Assembly (NCBI RefSeq): GCF_008033235.1
Contig: NZ_CP042432.1
Coordinates: 1,798,001-1,862,000, forward strand
Reading direction: 5' to 3'
Source: Anseongella ginsenosidimutans
GTDB lineage: Bacteria > Bacteroidota > Bacteroidia > Sphingobacteriales > Sphingobacteriaceae
Length of the DNA: 64,000 nucleotides
Shown here: piece after piece, positions 51,965-61,672 of the stretch
Layout of the letters: each line of letters starts with the position of its first letter
Numbering within the stretch: the first letter of the stretch is position 1
Notes under the pieces: model-generated
Told to the model about the DNA's origin: nothing
The model's database searches: none
The model's input: only the letters and a program-made list of their open reading frames with translations
Made by a program: the position numbers and the translations under genes

Positions 51965-54900
51965 TTAAGTTATGCTAGCCAGTTCTTTCACTTCTTTTTC
52001 AGGCGCCGTTTCCTCTTCTTCTTCGGCAAATGAAAGATTGCTGCCTTCCTTGGACCAGTAAGAATACATGGCCGGGATAACGTACAGGGTAAGGACAAGA
52101 GAAAATAAGGTTCCTCCGATAATGACCACCCCCATACCGATACGGCTGGTGGCTGCCGCGCCGAGGGCCAGGGCAATAGGCAGGGCTCCGATGGCGATGG
52201 CAAGGCTGGTCATGAGGATGGGACGCAGACGGGAAACCGCGCCGCGCCGGATAGCCTCGGCCTTGGACAAGCCTTGTTCTTTCAGCTGGTTGGCGAATTC
52301 TACGATAAGGATGCCGTTCTTGGTCACCAGGCCAATGAGCATAATGGTCCCGATCTGGCTGAAAATATTCCAGCTTTGGCCAAATAGCCAAAGGGAAAGG
52401 AAAGCGCCTGCCACGGCCAGGGGAACGGTAAGGATAATAATGAACGGATCGATAAAGCTTTCGAACTGCGCGGCCAGGATCAGGTAGATCAGGATCAGCG
52501 CCATGATAAAGGCGAAAAAGGTATTGGAAGAACTTTCCGTATAGTCCCTGGCCTCCCCGGAGAGCGCAGTAGAAAAGGTATCATCCAGCACCCGGTCAGC
52601 AATGCCGTCCATTGCCTCAATCCCGTCCCCGATGGTATAACCGGGAGCCAGGCCCGCAGAGACAGTAGCCGACATAAAGCGGTTGTAATGATATAATTGA
52701 GGCGGGCTGCTGGTTTCCTCGATCTTCACCAGGTTGTCCATCTGGATAATCTCTCCCTGGTTATTGCGTACGAACAGGGAGGTAAGGTCCAGGGGCTCAT
52801 TCCGGTTGGCATCAGGGAACTGGCCGATCACGGAGTATTGCCGGCCGTTCATGGTGAAATACCCGAAGCGTCCGCCGCTGAATGCCAGCTGCAGGGTTTG
52901 CGCAATATCCATGACGGAAACGCCCAGGCTGCTGGCCTTCCCGCGGTCAATCATGATCGACAATTCCGGTTTGTTGAATTTTAGATCCACATCCGTGATG
53001 GTAAACGTAGGGTCTTTATTTACCTCGGCCATGAATTCGGGAAGATGCGCTTCCAGCTTTTCAAAATTAGGCGCCTGTAACACATATTGAATAGGCAGGC
53101 CTCCCCGGCGCCCTACGGAAATGGTGGGTTGCTGGGTGACAAATACCCTTCCGGCAGTATAGTTTTTCGTCAGCTGGTTAATCTTATTGGCGATTTCTTC
53201 CTGGGAACGCTCCCTGTCGCCGGCGGGTTTCAGCCGGATAAACCCAAAACCGGTATTGGCCGCTCCCGACCCGGAAAACCCCGGCGAGGTAACGGTCAGG
53301 AGAATATTCTTTTCGGGGATGGAATCATTGATCAGCTCAATGAGATTCATCATATAGGCGTCCGTATATTCGTAGGAAGCCCCTTCCTGCATGCTCATGG
53401 ACAGCCGCAGCGCGCCCCTGTCTTCGTAGGGAGCGGTTTCTTTCGGCAGGAGTACCCAGAAAAGCGCGATCATACCCAGGCATAACGCAAGGATGGGAAG
53501 GGCTAGCCAGCGCCGGTTCAGGAAGTTATTCAGCGAACCGGCATAACCTGCGTTCATCTTTTCGAAGAGCGGTTCGGTCCTTTCGTAAAAACGAGTGTGC
53601 TTATGCCCCCTTTTTTTCAGGAGAAAAGCGTTCAGCATCGGGGTCAGGGAAAGCGACACGAAGGCCGAGATAAGCACCGCCGCCGCTATGACCACGCCGA
53701 ATTCCCGGAACAGCCGGCCCACGAAACCTTCCAGGAAAATAATGGGAAGAAATACGGCCGCAAGAGTAACGGAGATGGAGATTACTGCGAAAAAGATCTC
53801 ATTGGCGCCTTTAATGGCAGCCTGAATGGGTGATTCGCCTTCTTCCAGCTTCTTGAAGATATTTTCCGTTACGACAATCCCGTCATCCACGACCAAACCG
53901 GTGGCCAGCACGATGGCAAGCAGGGTAAGAATGTTGACGGAGAAGCCCAGCAGGTACATAATAAAGAACGTGCCGATGAGCGATACCGGGATATCTATCA
54001 GCGGACGGAAGGCAATGCTCCAGTCGCGGAAGAAAATAAAGATGATAAGAATTACGAGTGCAAGGGCAATGAGGATGGTTTCCGCTACTTCTGTAACGGA
54101 TTGTTTTATAAAAAGGGTATCGTCAAACGCGATATTGATCTTGTAGTCGGGCGGAAGCTCGCTTTTCAACTGCTCAAAGCGTTCGTAGAATTCTTCGGCG
54201 ATGTCCAGGTAGTTAGCCCCGGGCTGCGGCACTATTGCCAGCCCGATCATTGTTTTCCCCGATTCCCTTAAATTAGTTTCAAGATTCTCCGGCTCAAGGC
54301 TTGCCTTGCCCACATCACGGAGCCTCAGAAGGTTGGCCCCGTCATTGAGCAGCACCATGTTATTGAATTCTTCCTCGGTGGTCAGGTTGCCGGCCGTCCG
54401 TATCAGTAATTCCGTATTGCTTCCCACGAGTTTGCCCGAAGGAAGTTCAATATTCTCCCGGTTCAGCGCGTTCCGGACATCCAGCGGGGTCAGGCCGTAA
54501 GAAGCTAGTTTGCCCGGGTCCAGCCACAAGCGCATGGCATACCTCTTTTCTCCCCACACCTGTACCCGGCTTACCCCGGCTATTGTCTGAAGCCGCTGGG
54601 CGACATAATTTTCCGCATAGTCCGAAATTTCCAGGTGCGTCCGGATATCGCTCTGGAGCGTCATGGCAATAATGGAAGAGGCATTGGCATCCGCTTTGGA
54701 AACCACCGGGAGCCCGTCAATATCTTCGGGCAGGTTCCGGACTGCCCTGGATACCTTGTCACGCACGTCATTGGCCGCGCCTTCCAGGTCCCGGTCAAGA
54801 TTGAATTCAATGGTAATGGAACTGGAGCCCTGGTTGCTGGCCGAAGAAATATTCTTGATCCCCTCGATACTGTTTATCTCTTTTTCGAGCGGCTCGGTGA

Positions 54901-55087
54901 TCTGCGATTCGATTACCTCGGCATCCGCGCCGGTATAGGTAGTGCGTACGGAAACGATGGGCGGATCAATGGAGGGGTATTCCCTGACCCCCAGGAAAGT
55001 ATAACCCAGGACGCCGAACAGGATGATGATCAGGTTCATCACGATGGCCAGTACGGGTCGCTTGATACTGGTGGTTGACAGGCTCAT
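51965..55087 (-). CDS. RND multidrug efflux permease (HAE1-type)
   Basis: Inner-membrane proton-driven pump of 1040 residues with the usual 12 helices and two large periplasmic domains. It starts MSLSTTSIKRPVLAIVMNLI, has the pore-domain motif REYPSIDPPIVSVRTTYTGA, and the family motif GLVVDDGIVVTENIFKKLEE in TM4, with the two central Asp of the proton relay. LTPMLNAFLL and MLIGLVTKNGILIVEFANQL follow in the second half. It belongs with the AcrB/MexB group; the substrate range cannot be predicted. Its start overlaps the adaptor stop, indicating coupling. Confidence 0.95.
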   Translation of the reverse strand: MSLSTTSIKRPVLAIVMNLIIILFGVLGYTFLGVREYPSIDPPIVSVRTTYTGADAEVIESQITEPLEKEINSIEGIKNISSASNQGSSSITIEFNLDRDLEGAANDVRDKVSRAVRNLPEDIDGLPVVSKADANASSIIAMTLQSDIRTHLEISDYAENYVAQRLQTIAGVSRVQVWGEKRYAMRLWLDPGKLASYGLTPLDVRNALNRENIELPSGKLVGSNTELLIRTAGNLTTEEEFNNMVLLNDGANLLRLRDVGKASLEPENLETNLRESGKTMIGLAIVPQPGANYLDIAEEFYERFEQLKSELPPDYKINIAFDDTLFIKQSVTEVAETILIALALVILIIFIFFRDWSIAFRPLIDIPVSLIGTFFIMYLLGFSVNILTLLAIVLATGLVVDDGIVVTENIFKKLEEGESPIQAAIKGANEIFFAVISISVTLAAVFLPIIFLEGFVGRLFREFGVVIAAAVLISAFVSLSLTPMLNAFLLKKRGHKHTRFYERTEPLFEKMNAGYAGSLNNFLNRRWLALPILALCLGMIALFWVLLPKETAPYEDRGALRLSMSMQEGASYEYTDAYMMNLIELINDSIPEKNILLTVTSPGFSGSGAANTGFGFIRLKPAGDRERSQEEIANKINQLTKNYTAGRVFVTQQPTISVGRRGGLPIQYVLQAPNFEKLEAHLPEFMAEVNKDPTFTITDVDLKFNKPELSIMIDRGKASSLGVSVMDIAQTLQLAFSGGRFGYFTMNGRQYSVIGQFPDANRNEPLDLTSLFVRNNQGEIIQMDNLVKIEETSSPPQLYHYNRFMSATVSAGLAPGYTIGDGIEAMDGIADRVLDDTFSTALSGEARDYTESSSNTFFAFIMALILIYLILAAQFESFIDPFIIILTVPLAVAGAFLSLWLFGQSWNIFSQIGTIMLIGLVTKNGILIVEFANQLKEQGLSKAEAIRRGAVSRLRPILMTSLAIAIGALPIALALGAAATSRIGMGVVIIGGTLFSLVLTLYVIPAMYSYWSKEGSNLSFAEEEEETAPEKEVKELASIT

Positions 55088-56145
55088 TATTGTATCGTTT
55101 TTAATTGCACGGGCACGCCGGGGGTGAGTGTCATGATACCGGTGGTGATGATGGTATCACCGGCTTTCAGCCCCGAAGTAATATGTACCATGGAGTCATT
55201 CCGGATACCGGTCTCTACCATGACTTCCTCCGCCTTTCCGTTCCGGGTAACATAGGCTTTTTGCCCGTTCATTACCGGGATGATTGATTCGGTTGGTACC
55301 AGCAACGCGTTATTGGTTTGGGTAAGGACCAGTTCAACTTCGGCAAAGGACCCGGGTATCAGCAGGTTGTCATCATTGGGGACCATGGCCTTTAATTCCA
55401 GGGTACGGGTGCCCACGTTAATATTCGCTCCGCGGGCATATACGTTGGCGGTAAATTTTTTGTCGATCCCTTTTACGGTAAAATTGATGGTCGCATTATC
55501 AGGGATGTTATTGGCGTATTGCTCGGGTGCGGAAAAGACAATTTTTGCCGGGTTATTGTCCACTAAGCTGGTAATGACGGTGGAAGGATCCACATAATCC
55601 CCAAGGGATACTTCGCGAAGCCCTATTTTTCCGCTGAAAGGAGCCCTGATCTCGGTTTGTTCGATCTGTGCTTCTATAAGCCGGGTTTCCGCTTTAAGCG
55701 AGTTCAACTCTGCCAGGATGGCATCGTAATCTTGTTTACTCACTCCGCCTTTTTCAAGGAGCTGGCGTTGCCTGTACTCCTTTTCCGCGGCGAGTTTCTG
55801 CATGGTAAGCGCTTTGGAAAGCTGCGCCTGCAACTCGCTGTCATTGATCTTCAGCAACAGGGCGCCCTTTGATACAGGCTTTCCTTCCTGGAAATGAATT
55901 CCGGTAATGATGCCTGCGGCTTCCGGTCGGATGTTCACTTCTTCATTCGCCTGGATAGAACCGGTAATAATTATCTTGTCGCTGATGCTTCCCGGCTTTA
56001 CTACATAGGCATTTACACTCATTGTCTGCATGCCAGCCCCTTGTCCTCCCGCCGTGGCATTTCCCGCCGAAGCGGAGATTCTTCTATACACCAAAAATCC
56101 CACCACAAGGATAATGAGGGCGTAAACAACGTGCTTGAACTTCAT
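55087..56145 (-). CDS. RND efflux periplasmic adaptor (membrane fusion protein)
   Basis: Links the RND pump to the TolC channel. 352 residues: an N-terminal membrane anchor (KHVVYALIILVVGFLVYRRI), a barrel-sandwich hybrid domain split by a helical hairpin (NIRPEAAGIITGIHFQEGKP and IRAPFSGKIGLREVSLGDYV flanking LSKALTMQKLAAEKEYRQRQ), a beta-barrel domain and a C-terminal membrane-proximal domain (VPTESIIPVMNGQKAYVTRN). First gene of the operon; the stop and the next start share bases at 55087. Confidence 0.94.
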   Translation of the reverse strand: MKFKHVVYALIILVVGFLVYRRISASAGNATAGGQGAGMQTMSVNAYVVKPGSISDKIIITGSIQANEEVNIRPEAAGIITGIHFQEGKPVSKGALLLKINDSELQAQLSKALTMQKLAAEKEYRQRQLLEKGGVSKQDYDAILAELNSLKAETRLIEAQIEQTEIRAPFSGKIGLREVSLGDYVDPSTVITSLVDNNPAKIVFSAPEQYANNIPDNATINFTVKGIDKKFTANVYARGANINVGTRTLELKAMVPNDDNLLIPGSFAEVELVLTQTNNALLVPTESIIPVMNGQKAYVTRNGKAEEVMVETGIRNDSMVHITSGLKAGDTIITTGIMTLTPGVPVQLKTIQ

Positions 56146-56355
56146 CTCTCCGAATTCAAAGTAAAATTTTTATATGCAATTGTAACAACAAAATTTAAAG
56201 GAATCTTGAACAAATTTACCTTTCTTTGAACGAAGCCAATTTTTGTATCAAGTTTTTTACCTCACTGCCGGTTGACTGGGCATCAGGGGGGAAGCCGGTT
56301 TTTTTAAAAATGACCAGGGCTTTGTATTATTGCCAATGTACTTTAAAATGCTGTT

Positions 56356-58155
56356 ATGAAGTTAAGAAAAAAAAGTCTGGTGGCGGGTGTTGCCGCTATA
56401 TTTTCAGTAATGACTACTTCCCTTGCAAAGGGAGATGATCTGAACCTGTCTTATGAATTGTCTTTTGAAGAACCCTATACGCATTATGCGGAAGTTTCAA
56501 TGACCGTTTCGGGCCTGGACCGGGAATACGTGGACCTCAAAATGGCCGTGTGGGCTCCAGGCTCTTACCTGATCCGCGAATTTTCAAAAAACGTGGAAGC
56601 ATTCAAGGCGGAATCCTCCGGGAAGGAGCTGAATTCCGGCAAGATCAGTAAGAATACCTGGAGGGTGTTTACCGGGGGAGCGGCTGAGATCACGGTAAAC
56701 TACCGGGTATATGCCTTTGAAATGTCGGTGCGCACTAGTTTTATTGATTCGGATCACGCGTATCTGAATGGCACCAGTATTTTCATGTACGTGGACGGCG
56801 CACAGGAGCTGCCGGCTACCATCAAAATAAATCCTTACCGGGAATGGAAACAGATATCCACGGGGCTCGAAGCGGACGCTGCCGACCCTTTCCTGCTTTC
56901 CTCTCCGAATTACGATATCCTGGCAGATTCTCCCATTGAGATAGGCAACCAGGATATTATTGAGTTTGAAGCCGCCGGCTTGCCGCATGAAGTGGCAATC
57001 TATGGAGGTGGCGATTACGACAGGGAAAAAGTGATTGCTGATTTCACCAAAATTATCGAGGAACAGACGGCTATTTTCGGTGACCATCCCTGTGAGCGTT
57101 ACGTGTTTATTGTGCATTTCCTTGCCTCCGGGGGAGGCGGCCTGGAACACCTGAATTCCACCACCCTCCAATTCCCGCGCCAGGCGGTGGAGTCGGCGCA
57201 GGGCTGGGCTTCTTTCCTGGGACTGGTGGCGCATGAGTATTTTCACTTATGGAATGTTAAGCGCCTCCGGCCGGCCGCCCTGGGGCCTTTTAATTACGAG
57301 GCGGAGAATTACACGCACATGCTTTGGGTCTCCGAAGGTTTTACTGCGTATTATGATGACTGGACCGTGCGGAGGACGGGTTTTTACAGCCCCGAAGAAT
57401 ACCTTGAGAAGATTGCCGGTGTGATCGGTACGGTGGAAAATACGCCGGGCAACCGCGTACAACCGGTCACCGAAGCCAGTTTTGATGCCTGGATAAAATA
57501 CTACCGGCCGAATGAGAATTCTTACAATACGACTATTTCCTATTATAGCAAAGGCGCTATCCTGGGTATGCTCATTGACATGTCTATCAGGGAGAACAGC
57601 AAGGGGAAACATTCTCTTGATGATTTGATGCGGTACATGTATGACAGGTATTATAAGGAACTGGACCGGGGCTTTGAAGACGCGGAATTCAAGGAAGCAG
57701 TAGAAAAATTCGCCGGCGATATGGATGATTTCTTTGAAAATTACGTTTGGGGCACAGAAGAGATCCCCTACAATGAATTCTTTGATGCAGTAGGCCTTAA
57801 GCTGGTGGAGTCCCAGCCGCGTACCGGTGAAGCTTACCTGGGCGCCAGTTTTGAGCAGACGGGCAATGGCCTGGTAGTGAGCAGGGTGGTTCGCGGGACG
57901 GCCGCTTATACGTCCGGTATTAACGTGAACGACCTCCTTCTTTCTGTCAATGGAAAGGCCGTGGCGGATGTGGAAAGCCTGCTTGAAGGCCGCAAGCCCG
58001 GCGACGAACTTTCGCTGAAATTACTGCGAAACGGCATGGTGCGTACGATAGGCGTGGTATTGGGCGGGAATGAGAATTCTTCGTTCAGATTTGAAAAGAT
58101 CAGCAATCCCGGCGCGCAGCAGCAGGAAAATTACAAGGCATGGATGGGATTGTAA
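56356..58155 (+). CDS. M61 family metallopeptidase (glycyl aminopeptidase type) with PDZ domain
   Basis: Zinc peptidase of 599 residues, exported (signal peptide MKLRKKSLVAGVAAIFSVMT). An N-terminal beta domain (about 30-210) is followed by the catalytic domain with HEYFH at 293-297 within VAHEYFHLWNVKRLRP, and the third zinc ligand Glu in WVSEGFTAYYDD (about residue 325). A C-terminal PDZ domain (about 490-580: LGASFEQTGNGLVVSRVVRG, INVNDLLLSVNGKAV) completes the normal M61 layout. Characterised relatives remove N-terminal Gly or Ala from peptides. The gene starts a plus-strand run with the acyl-CoA ligase and GGT genes. Confidence 0.93.
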   Translation: MKLRKKSLVAGVAAIFSVMTTSLAKGDDLNLSYELSFEEPYTHYAEVSMTVSGLDREYVDLKMAVWAPGSYLIREFSKNVEAFKAESSGKELNSGKISKNTWRVFTGGAAEITVNYRVYAFEMSVRTSFIDSDHAYLNGTSIFMYVDGAQELPATIKINPYREWKQISTGLEADAADPFLLSSPNYDILADSPIEIGNQDIIEFEAAGLPHEVAIYGGGDYDREKVIADFTKIIEEQTAIFGDHPCERYVFIVHFLASGGGGLEHLNSTTLQFPRQAVESAQGWASFLGLVAHEYFHLWNVKRLRPAALGPFNYEAENYTHMLWVSEGFTAYYDDWTVRRTGFYSPEEYLEKIAGVIGTVENTPGNRVQPVTEASFDAWIKYYRPNENSYNTTISYYSKGAILGMLIDMSIRENSKGKHSLDDLMRYMYDRYYKELDRGFEDAEFKEAVEKFAGDMDDFFENYVWGTEEIPYNEFFDAVGLKLVESQPRTGEAYLGASFEQTGNGLVVSRVVRGTAAYTSGINVNDLLLSVNGKAVADVESLLEGRKPGDELSLKLLRNGMVRTIGVVLGGNENSSFRFEKISNPGAQQQENYKAWMGL

Positions 58156-58195
58156 TTTTTTCGTAACTTGATGCACCGGAGGGAGGCCGGGAAAA

Positions 58196-59953
58196 ATGAG
58201 CATTACAAGAGTTTCGGACTTACTGGGCCTCTACATGAATCGTTATCGCAAGGCCGACGTGTTTGCCGCCCGGCGGGAAGGACAATGGACATGTTGTTCA
58301 AGCGACGATTTTGTCCGGTTTGCCAATGAAATAAGCCTGGGGCTTCTTGCTTTGGGGGTACGAAAAGGGGATAAGCTGGGGATCATGTCCCCGAACCGGC
58401 CTGAATGGAATTTCGTAGACTTCGGGGCTATGCAGATCGGCGCTGTTACAGTGCCTTTGTATCCAACAATGTCAGCCCATGACCTGGAATACGTATTAAA
58501 GGATGCGGAAATAAAAGTCCTTTTTATCGGCGGAGCGGAATTGTACGAAAAGACCAATTCCCTGCAGGACGCTGTGCCCGGTATTTCGCTGTTTAGTTTT
58601 GAACAGGTCGAAGGAGTCCGTTCCTGGGAAGATGTAAAGAATATGGGTAAAGGGAAGGACGCCGCTGCTATTGAACCTATCCGCCTGGCCCAGCAGCCCG
58701 ATGACCTGCTGACATTGATCTATACCTCGGGAACCACCGGTAATCCCAAAGGGGTTATGCTTACGCACAGGAATATTATCAGCAATATGCTTTCCTGCGA
58801 ACCGCTGTTGCCGGAGAGTCTCCGGAAAGCGTTGAGCTTTCTCCCGCTTTGCCACATCTTTGAACGGATGGTCAGCTACCTGTATCTGTACAAGGGAATT
58901 TCTATCTATTATGCAGAGAGTATAGAAAGTATTGCTTCCGATATAAAAGAGGTCCAGCCCGACGTTTTCACGACCGTCCCCCGGCTTCTTGAAAAAGTCT
59001 ATGATAAAATAGTGGCCAAAGGAGGCGACCTTTCCGGCATAAAAAAAGTCCTTTTTTATTGGGCGCTTGGGTTGGGCCTTCAATACGATCCCGGAAAGGC
59101 CGGGAATGCCTGGTACAGGCTGCGATTGCGGCTGGCCAACCGCCTGATCTTCTCCAAATGGCGCGCGGCGTTAGGTGGGAACATAAAGGTAATCGTCTCT
59201 GGCGGCGCGGCTCTTCAGCCGCGGCTGACACGCGTGTTCAATGCGGCAAATATCCCGGTAGTGCAAGGCTACGGATTAACGGAAACCTCGCCGGTGATCG
59301 CGGTTAATTTCCTTGGAAGAGGAAATCATAAGCTGGGGTCTGTGGGCAGGCCGGTAGAAGGAACGGAGGTGAAAATAGCCCCTGACGGGGAAATCCTTTG
59401 CCGGGGGGAGAATGTAATGATGGGCTATTTCAAGCGGCCGGACGCTACTGCGAGTGAAATTGATGAAGATGGCTGGTTCCATACCGGGGATATCGGCCGC
59501 CTTGACGGGGACGGATTTTTGTTTATTACCGGGCGAAAGAAGGAACTCTTTAAAACGGCTGGCGGCAAGTATGTTTCCCCTCCCGTCATTGAAAATAAAT
59601 TCAAGGAATCTCCTTTTATTGAATACATGGTGGTGGTGGGAGAGAACCGCCGTTTTCCCGCTGCGCTTATTGTCCCTTCCTTCACTTTTCTCCGGGAATG
59701 GTGCGTCAGGAAAGAAATTCCCTGGAGCAGCAATGAGGAAATGATGAAGCATCCCCAGGTACTGGAGCGCTACCGCCAGGAAACTGAGAAGTTCAATCAA
59801 TTATTCGGGCAGTGGGAACAGGTGAAAAGAATTGCCCTGATCCCGAAGGAATGGTCGGTGGACAGCGGCGAACTAACGCCCAAGCTGGATGTGAAGCGCA
59901 AGGTGGTGCTGGAAAAACATGCGAAAGAAATTGAGGAACTGTATGAGATATAG
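58196..59953 (+). CDS. AMP-dependent long-chain fatty acid--CoA ligase
   Basis: Acyl-CoA synthetase of the adenylate-forming superfamily, 585 residues. Motif A3 (P-loop-like) is LIYTSGTTGNPKGVMLTHRN; A5 is VQGYGLTETSPVIAVNF; A7/A8 is DGWFHTGDIGRLDGDGFLFI and TGRKKELFKTAGGKYVSP. SFLPLCHIFERMV is typical of long-chain enzymes of the FadD15/AAS-like group. It activates fatty acids for beta-oxidation or lipid synthesis; a FadJ-like gene two positions downstream supports the first. The end overlaps the GGT start by 11 bp. Confidence 0.93.
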   Translation: MSITRVSDLLGLYMNRYRKADVFAARREGQWTCCSSDDFVRFANEISLGLLALGVRKGDKLGIMSPNRPEWNFVDFGAMQIGAVTVPLYPTMSAHDLEYVLKDAEIKVLFIGGAELYEKTNSLQDAVPGISLFSFEQVEGVRSWEDVKNMGKGKDAAAIEPIRLAQQPDDLLTLIYTSGTTGNPKGVMLTHRNIISNMLSCEPLLPESLRKALSFLPLCHIFERMVSYLYLYKGISIYYAESIESIASDIKEVQPDVFTTVPRLLEKVYDKIVAKGGDLSGIKKVLFYWALGLGLQYDPGKAGNAWYRLRLRLANRLIFSKWRAALGGNIKVIVSGGAALQPRLTRVFNAANIPVVQGYGLTETSPVIAVNFLGRGNHKLGSVGRPVEGTEVKIAPDGEILCRGENVMMGYFKRPDATASEIDEDGWFHTGDIGRLDGDGFLFITGRKKELFKTAGGKYVSPPVIENKFKESPFIEYMVVVGENRRFPAALIVPSFTFLREWCVRKEIPWSSNEEMMKHPQVLERYRQETEKFNQLFGQWEQVKRIALIPKEWSVDSGELTPKLDVKRKVVLEKHAKEIEELYEI

Positions 59954-61616
59954 GATAAGCTATTTATTGTTATTCCTTCTTGCCTGCTCCGGACAACTGG
60001 CGGGGCAGGGCTATGAGAACGGGCTGGTAGTAAGCGCCCATCCGGAAGCATCGCAGGTAGGCCTGGAAATCCTGCAGGATGGGGGAAATGCTGTAGATGC
60101 CTCCGTTGCTGTGCAGTTTGCTCTTGCTGTCGTGTACCCCAGCGCGGGTAACCTGGGTGGTGGCGGTTTCATGGTTTTCCGGCAGGCGGACGGCGCCACG
60201 GCCTCGCTCGACTTCCGCGAAAGGGCGCCGGGAAAAGCGCACCGCGACCTCTACCTGAATGAAAAGGGAGAGGTGGTCCCCGGCCTTAGCATTCGGGGGC
60301 ACCTGGCGGCCGGTGTACCCGGCACGGTAGCAGGAATGGTTGAAGCCCATGAAAAATACGGAAAGCTGTCCTGGAATGAAGTGCTTAGGCCCGCCATCCG
60401 GCTGGCACTCGGCGGGTTTCCTATAACAGGGGCACAGGCCGCGGGGCTGAACGGGCACCAGGATTTATTTAGAAAATACAATCCCGGTTCTGCCTATTTT
60501 TTAAAGGAAAAATGGAAGGCCGGGGATACGCTGGTGCAGGAAGACCTGGGCCATACCCTGGAACGCATTCGCGATAAAGGAATAGCGGGGTTTTATAAAG
60601 GCAGAACGGCCCGCCTGATCGTGAGGGAAATGAAGGAGGGTGGAGGTATTATCAGCAGAAGCGACCTGAAAAACTACAAAGCAGTCTGGCGTGAGCCGGT
60701 AACCGGCATGTATAAGGATTATAAAGTGATTTCCATGCCGCCCCCTTCCAGCGGAGGTGTTGCCTTGCTGCAAATGCTGAAAATGGCTGCCCCTTATGAG
60801 CCCGGGGCGTTTCATAACGCTCCGCAGGTTCATCTCCTGGCGGAAATTGAACGCCGGGTATTTGCCGACCGGGCTGCTTACCTGGGAGATCCGGATTTTT
60901 ACGAGGTGCCGGTTGAGAAACTGCTGGATGAGGATTATCTCCGCCAGCGCATGGAATCGTTCGAAGCCGGGAAAGCCAGCCCGAGTTCGGAAATAACAGC
61001 CGGCAAGCTGGCCGCGGCGAATGCGCTCCAAGCCGAGAGTATGGAAACAACACACTTTTCCATTGTGGATAAGGAGGGCAATGCCGTGGCGCTTACCACT
61101 ACATTAAACGGAAGCTATGGCTGCCAGGTAGTAGTGGACGGGGCAGGCTTTTTGCTGAACAATGAAATGGATGATTTCAGCGCCAAGCCGGGCGTGCCGA
61201 ATATGTTCGGGCTGGTGGGCGGGGAGGCGAATGCCATTGAGCCGGGTAAGCGTATGCTAAGTTCCATGACTCCTACGATCCTGGAAAAAGGCGGGAGGCT
61301 GTTTATGATGGTTGGAAGCCCCGGAGGTTCTACCATTATCACCACGGTGTTCCAAACCATTTTAAACGTTGTAGATTACGGGATGACAATCAGTGAGGCG
61401 GTAGATGCAAAACGTTTTCACCACCAATGGCTGCCGGACCAGATCCTTGCCGAACGGGATGCTTTTGACGAGGCGGTAATGCAGGGCCTTGAAAAGAAAG
61501 GCCATCAGCTGAAATTTACCGGTTCCATTGGCCGCTGCGATGCGATCCTTGTGAAAGATGGAAAATATTACGGAGGGGCCGACCGGCGCGGCGATGATAC
61601 GGCGGCCGGGTATTAG
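59943..61616 (+). CDS. ggt: Gamma-glutamyltransferase
   Basis: Periplasmic enzyme that hydrolyses or transfers the gamma-glutamyl group of glutathione and related compounds; matures by self-cleavage into two subunits. 557 residues from ATG 59943, which overlaps the ligase stop; the start gives the signal peptide MRYRISYLLLFLLACSGQLA. The large subunit begins GLVVSAHPEASQVGLEILQD and has GNLGGGGFMV and LDFRERAPGKAH. The autoprocessing and catalytic Thr is the second T of METTHFSIVD, followed by LTTTLNGSYG, and MLSSMTPTIL, VGSPGGSTI lie in the small subunit. The frame is complete and length is normal. Confidence 0.94.
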   Translation: MRYRISYLLLFLLACSGQLAGQGYENGLVVSAHPEASQVGLEILQDGGNAVDASVAVQFALAVVYPSAGNLGGGGFMVFRQADGATASLDFRERAPGKAHRDLYLNEKGEVVPGLSIRGHLAAGVPGTVAGMVEAHEKYGKLSWNEVLRPAIRLALGGFPITGAQAAGLNGHQDLFRKYNPGSAYFLKEKWKAGDTLVQEDLGHTLERIRDKGIAGFYKGRTARLIVREMKEGGGIISRSDLKNYKAVWREPVTGMYKDYKVISMPPPSSGGVALLQMLKMAAPYEPGAFHNAPQVHLLAEIERRVFADRAAYLGDPDFYEVPVEKLLDEDYLRQRMESFEAGKASPSSEITAGKLAAANALQAESMETTHFSIVDKEGNAVALTTTLNGSYGCQVVVDGAGFLLNNEMDDFSAKPGVPNMFGLVGGEANAIEPGKRMLSSMTPTILEKGGRLFMMVGSPGGSTIITTVFQTILNVVDYGMTISEAVDAKRFHHQWLPDQILAERDAFDEAVMQGLEKKGHQLKFTGSIGRCDAILVKDGKYYGGADRRGDDTAAGY

Positions 61617-61672
61617 TGCTGCGTTAAGCGTGACATAGTGCCGAAAGCCGCCGGCAGGGAAAAATATTAAGT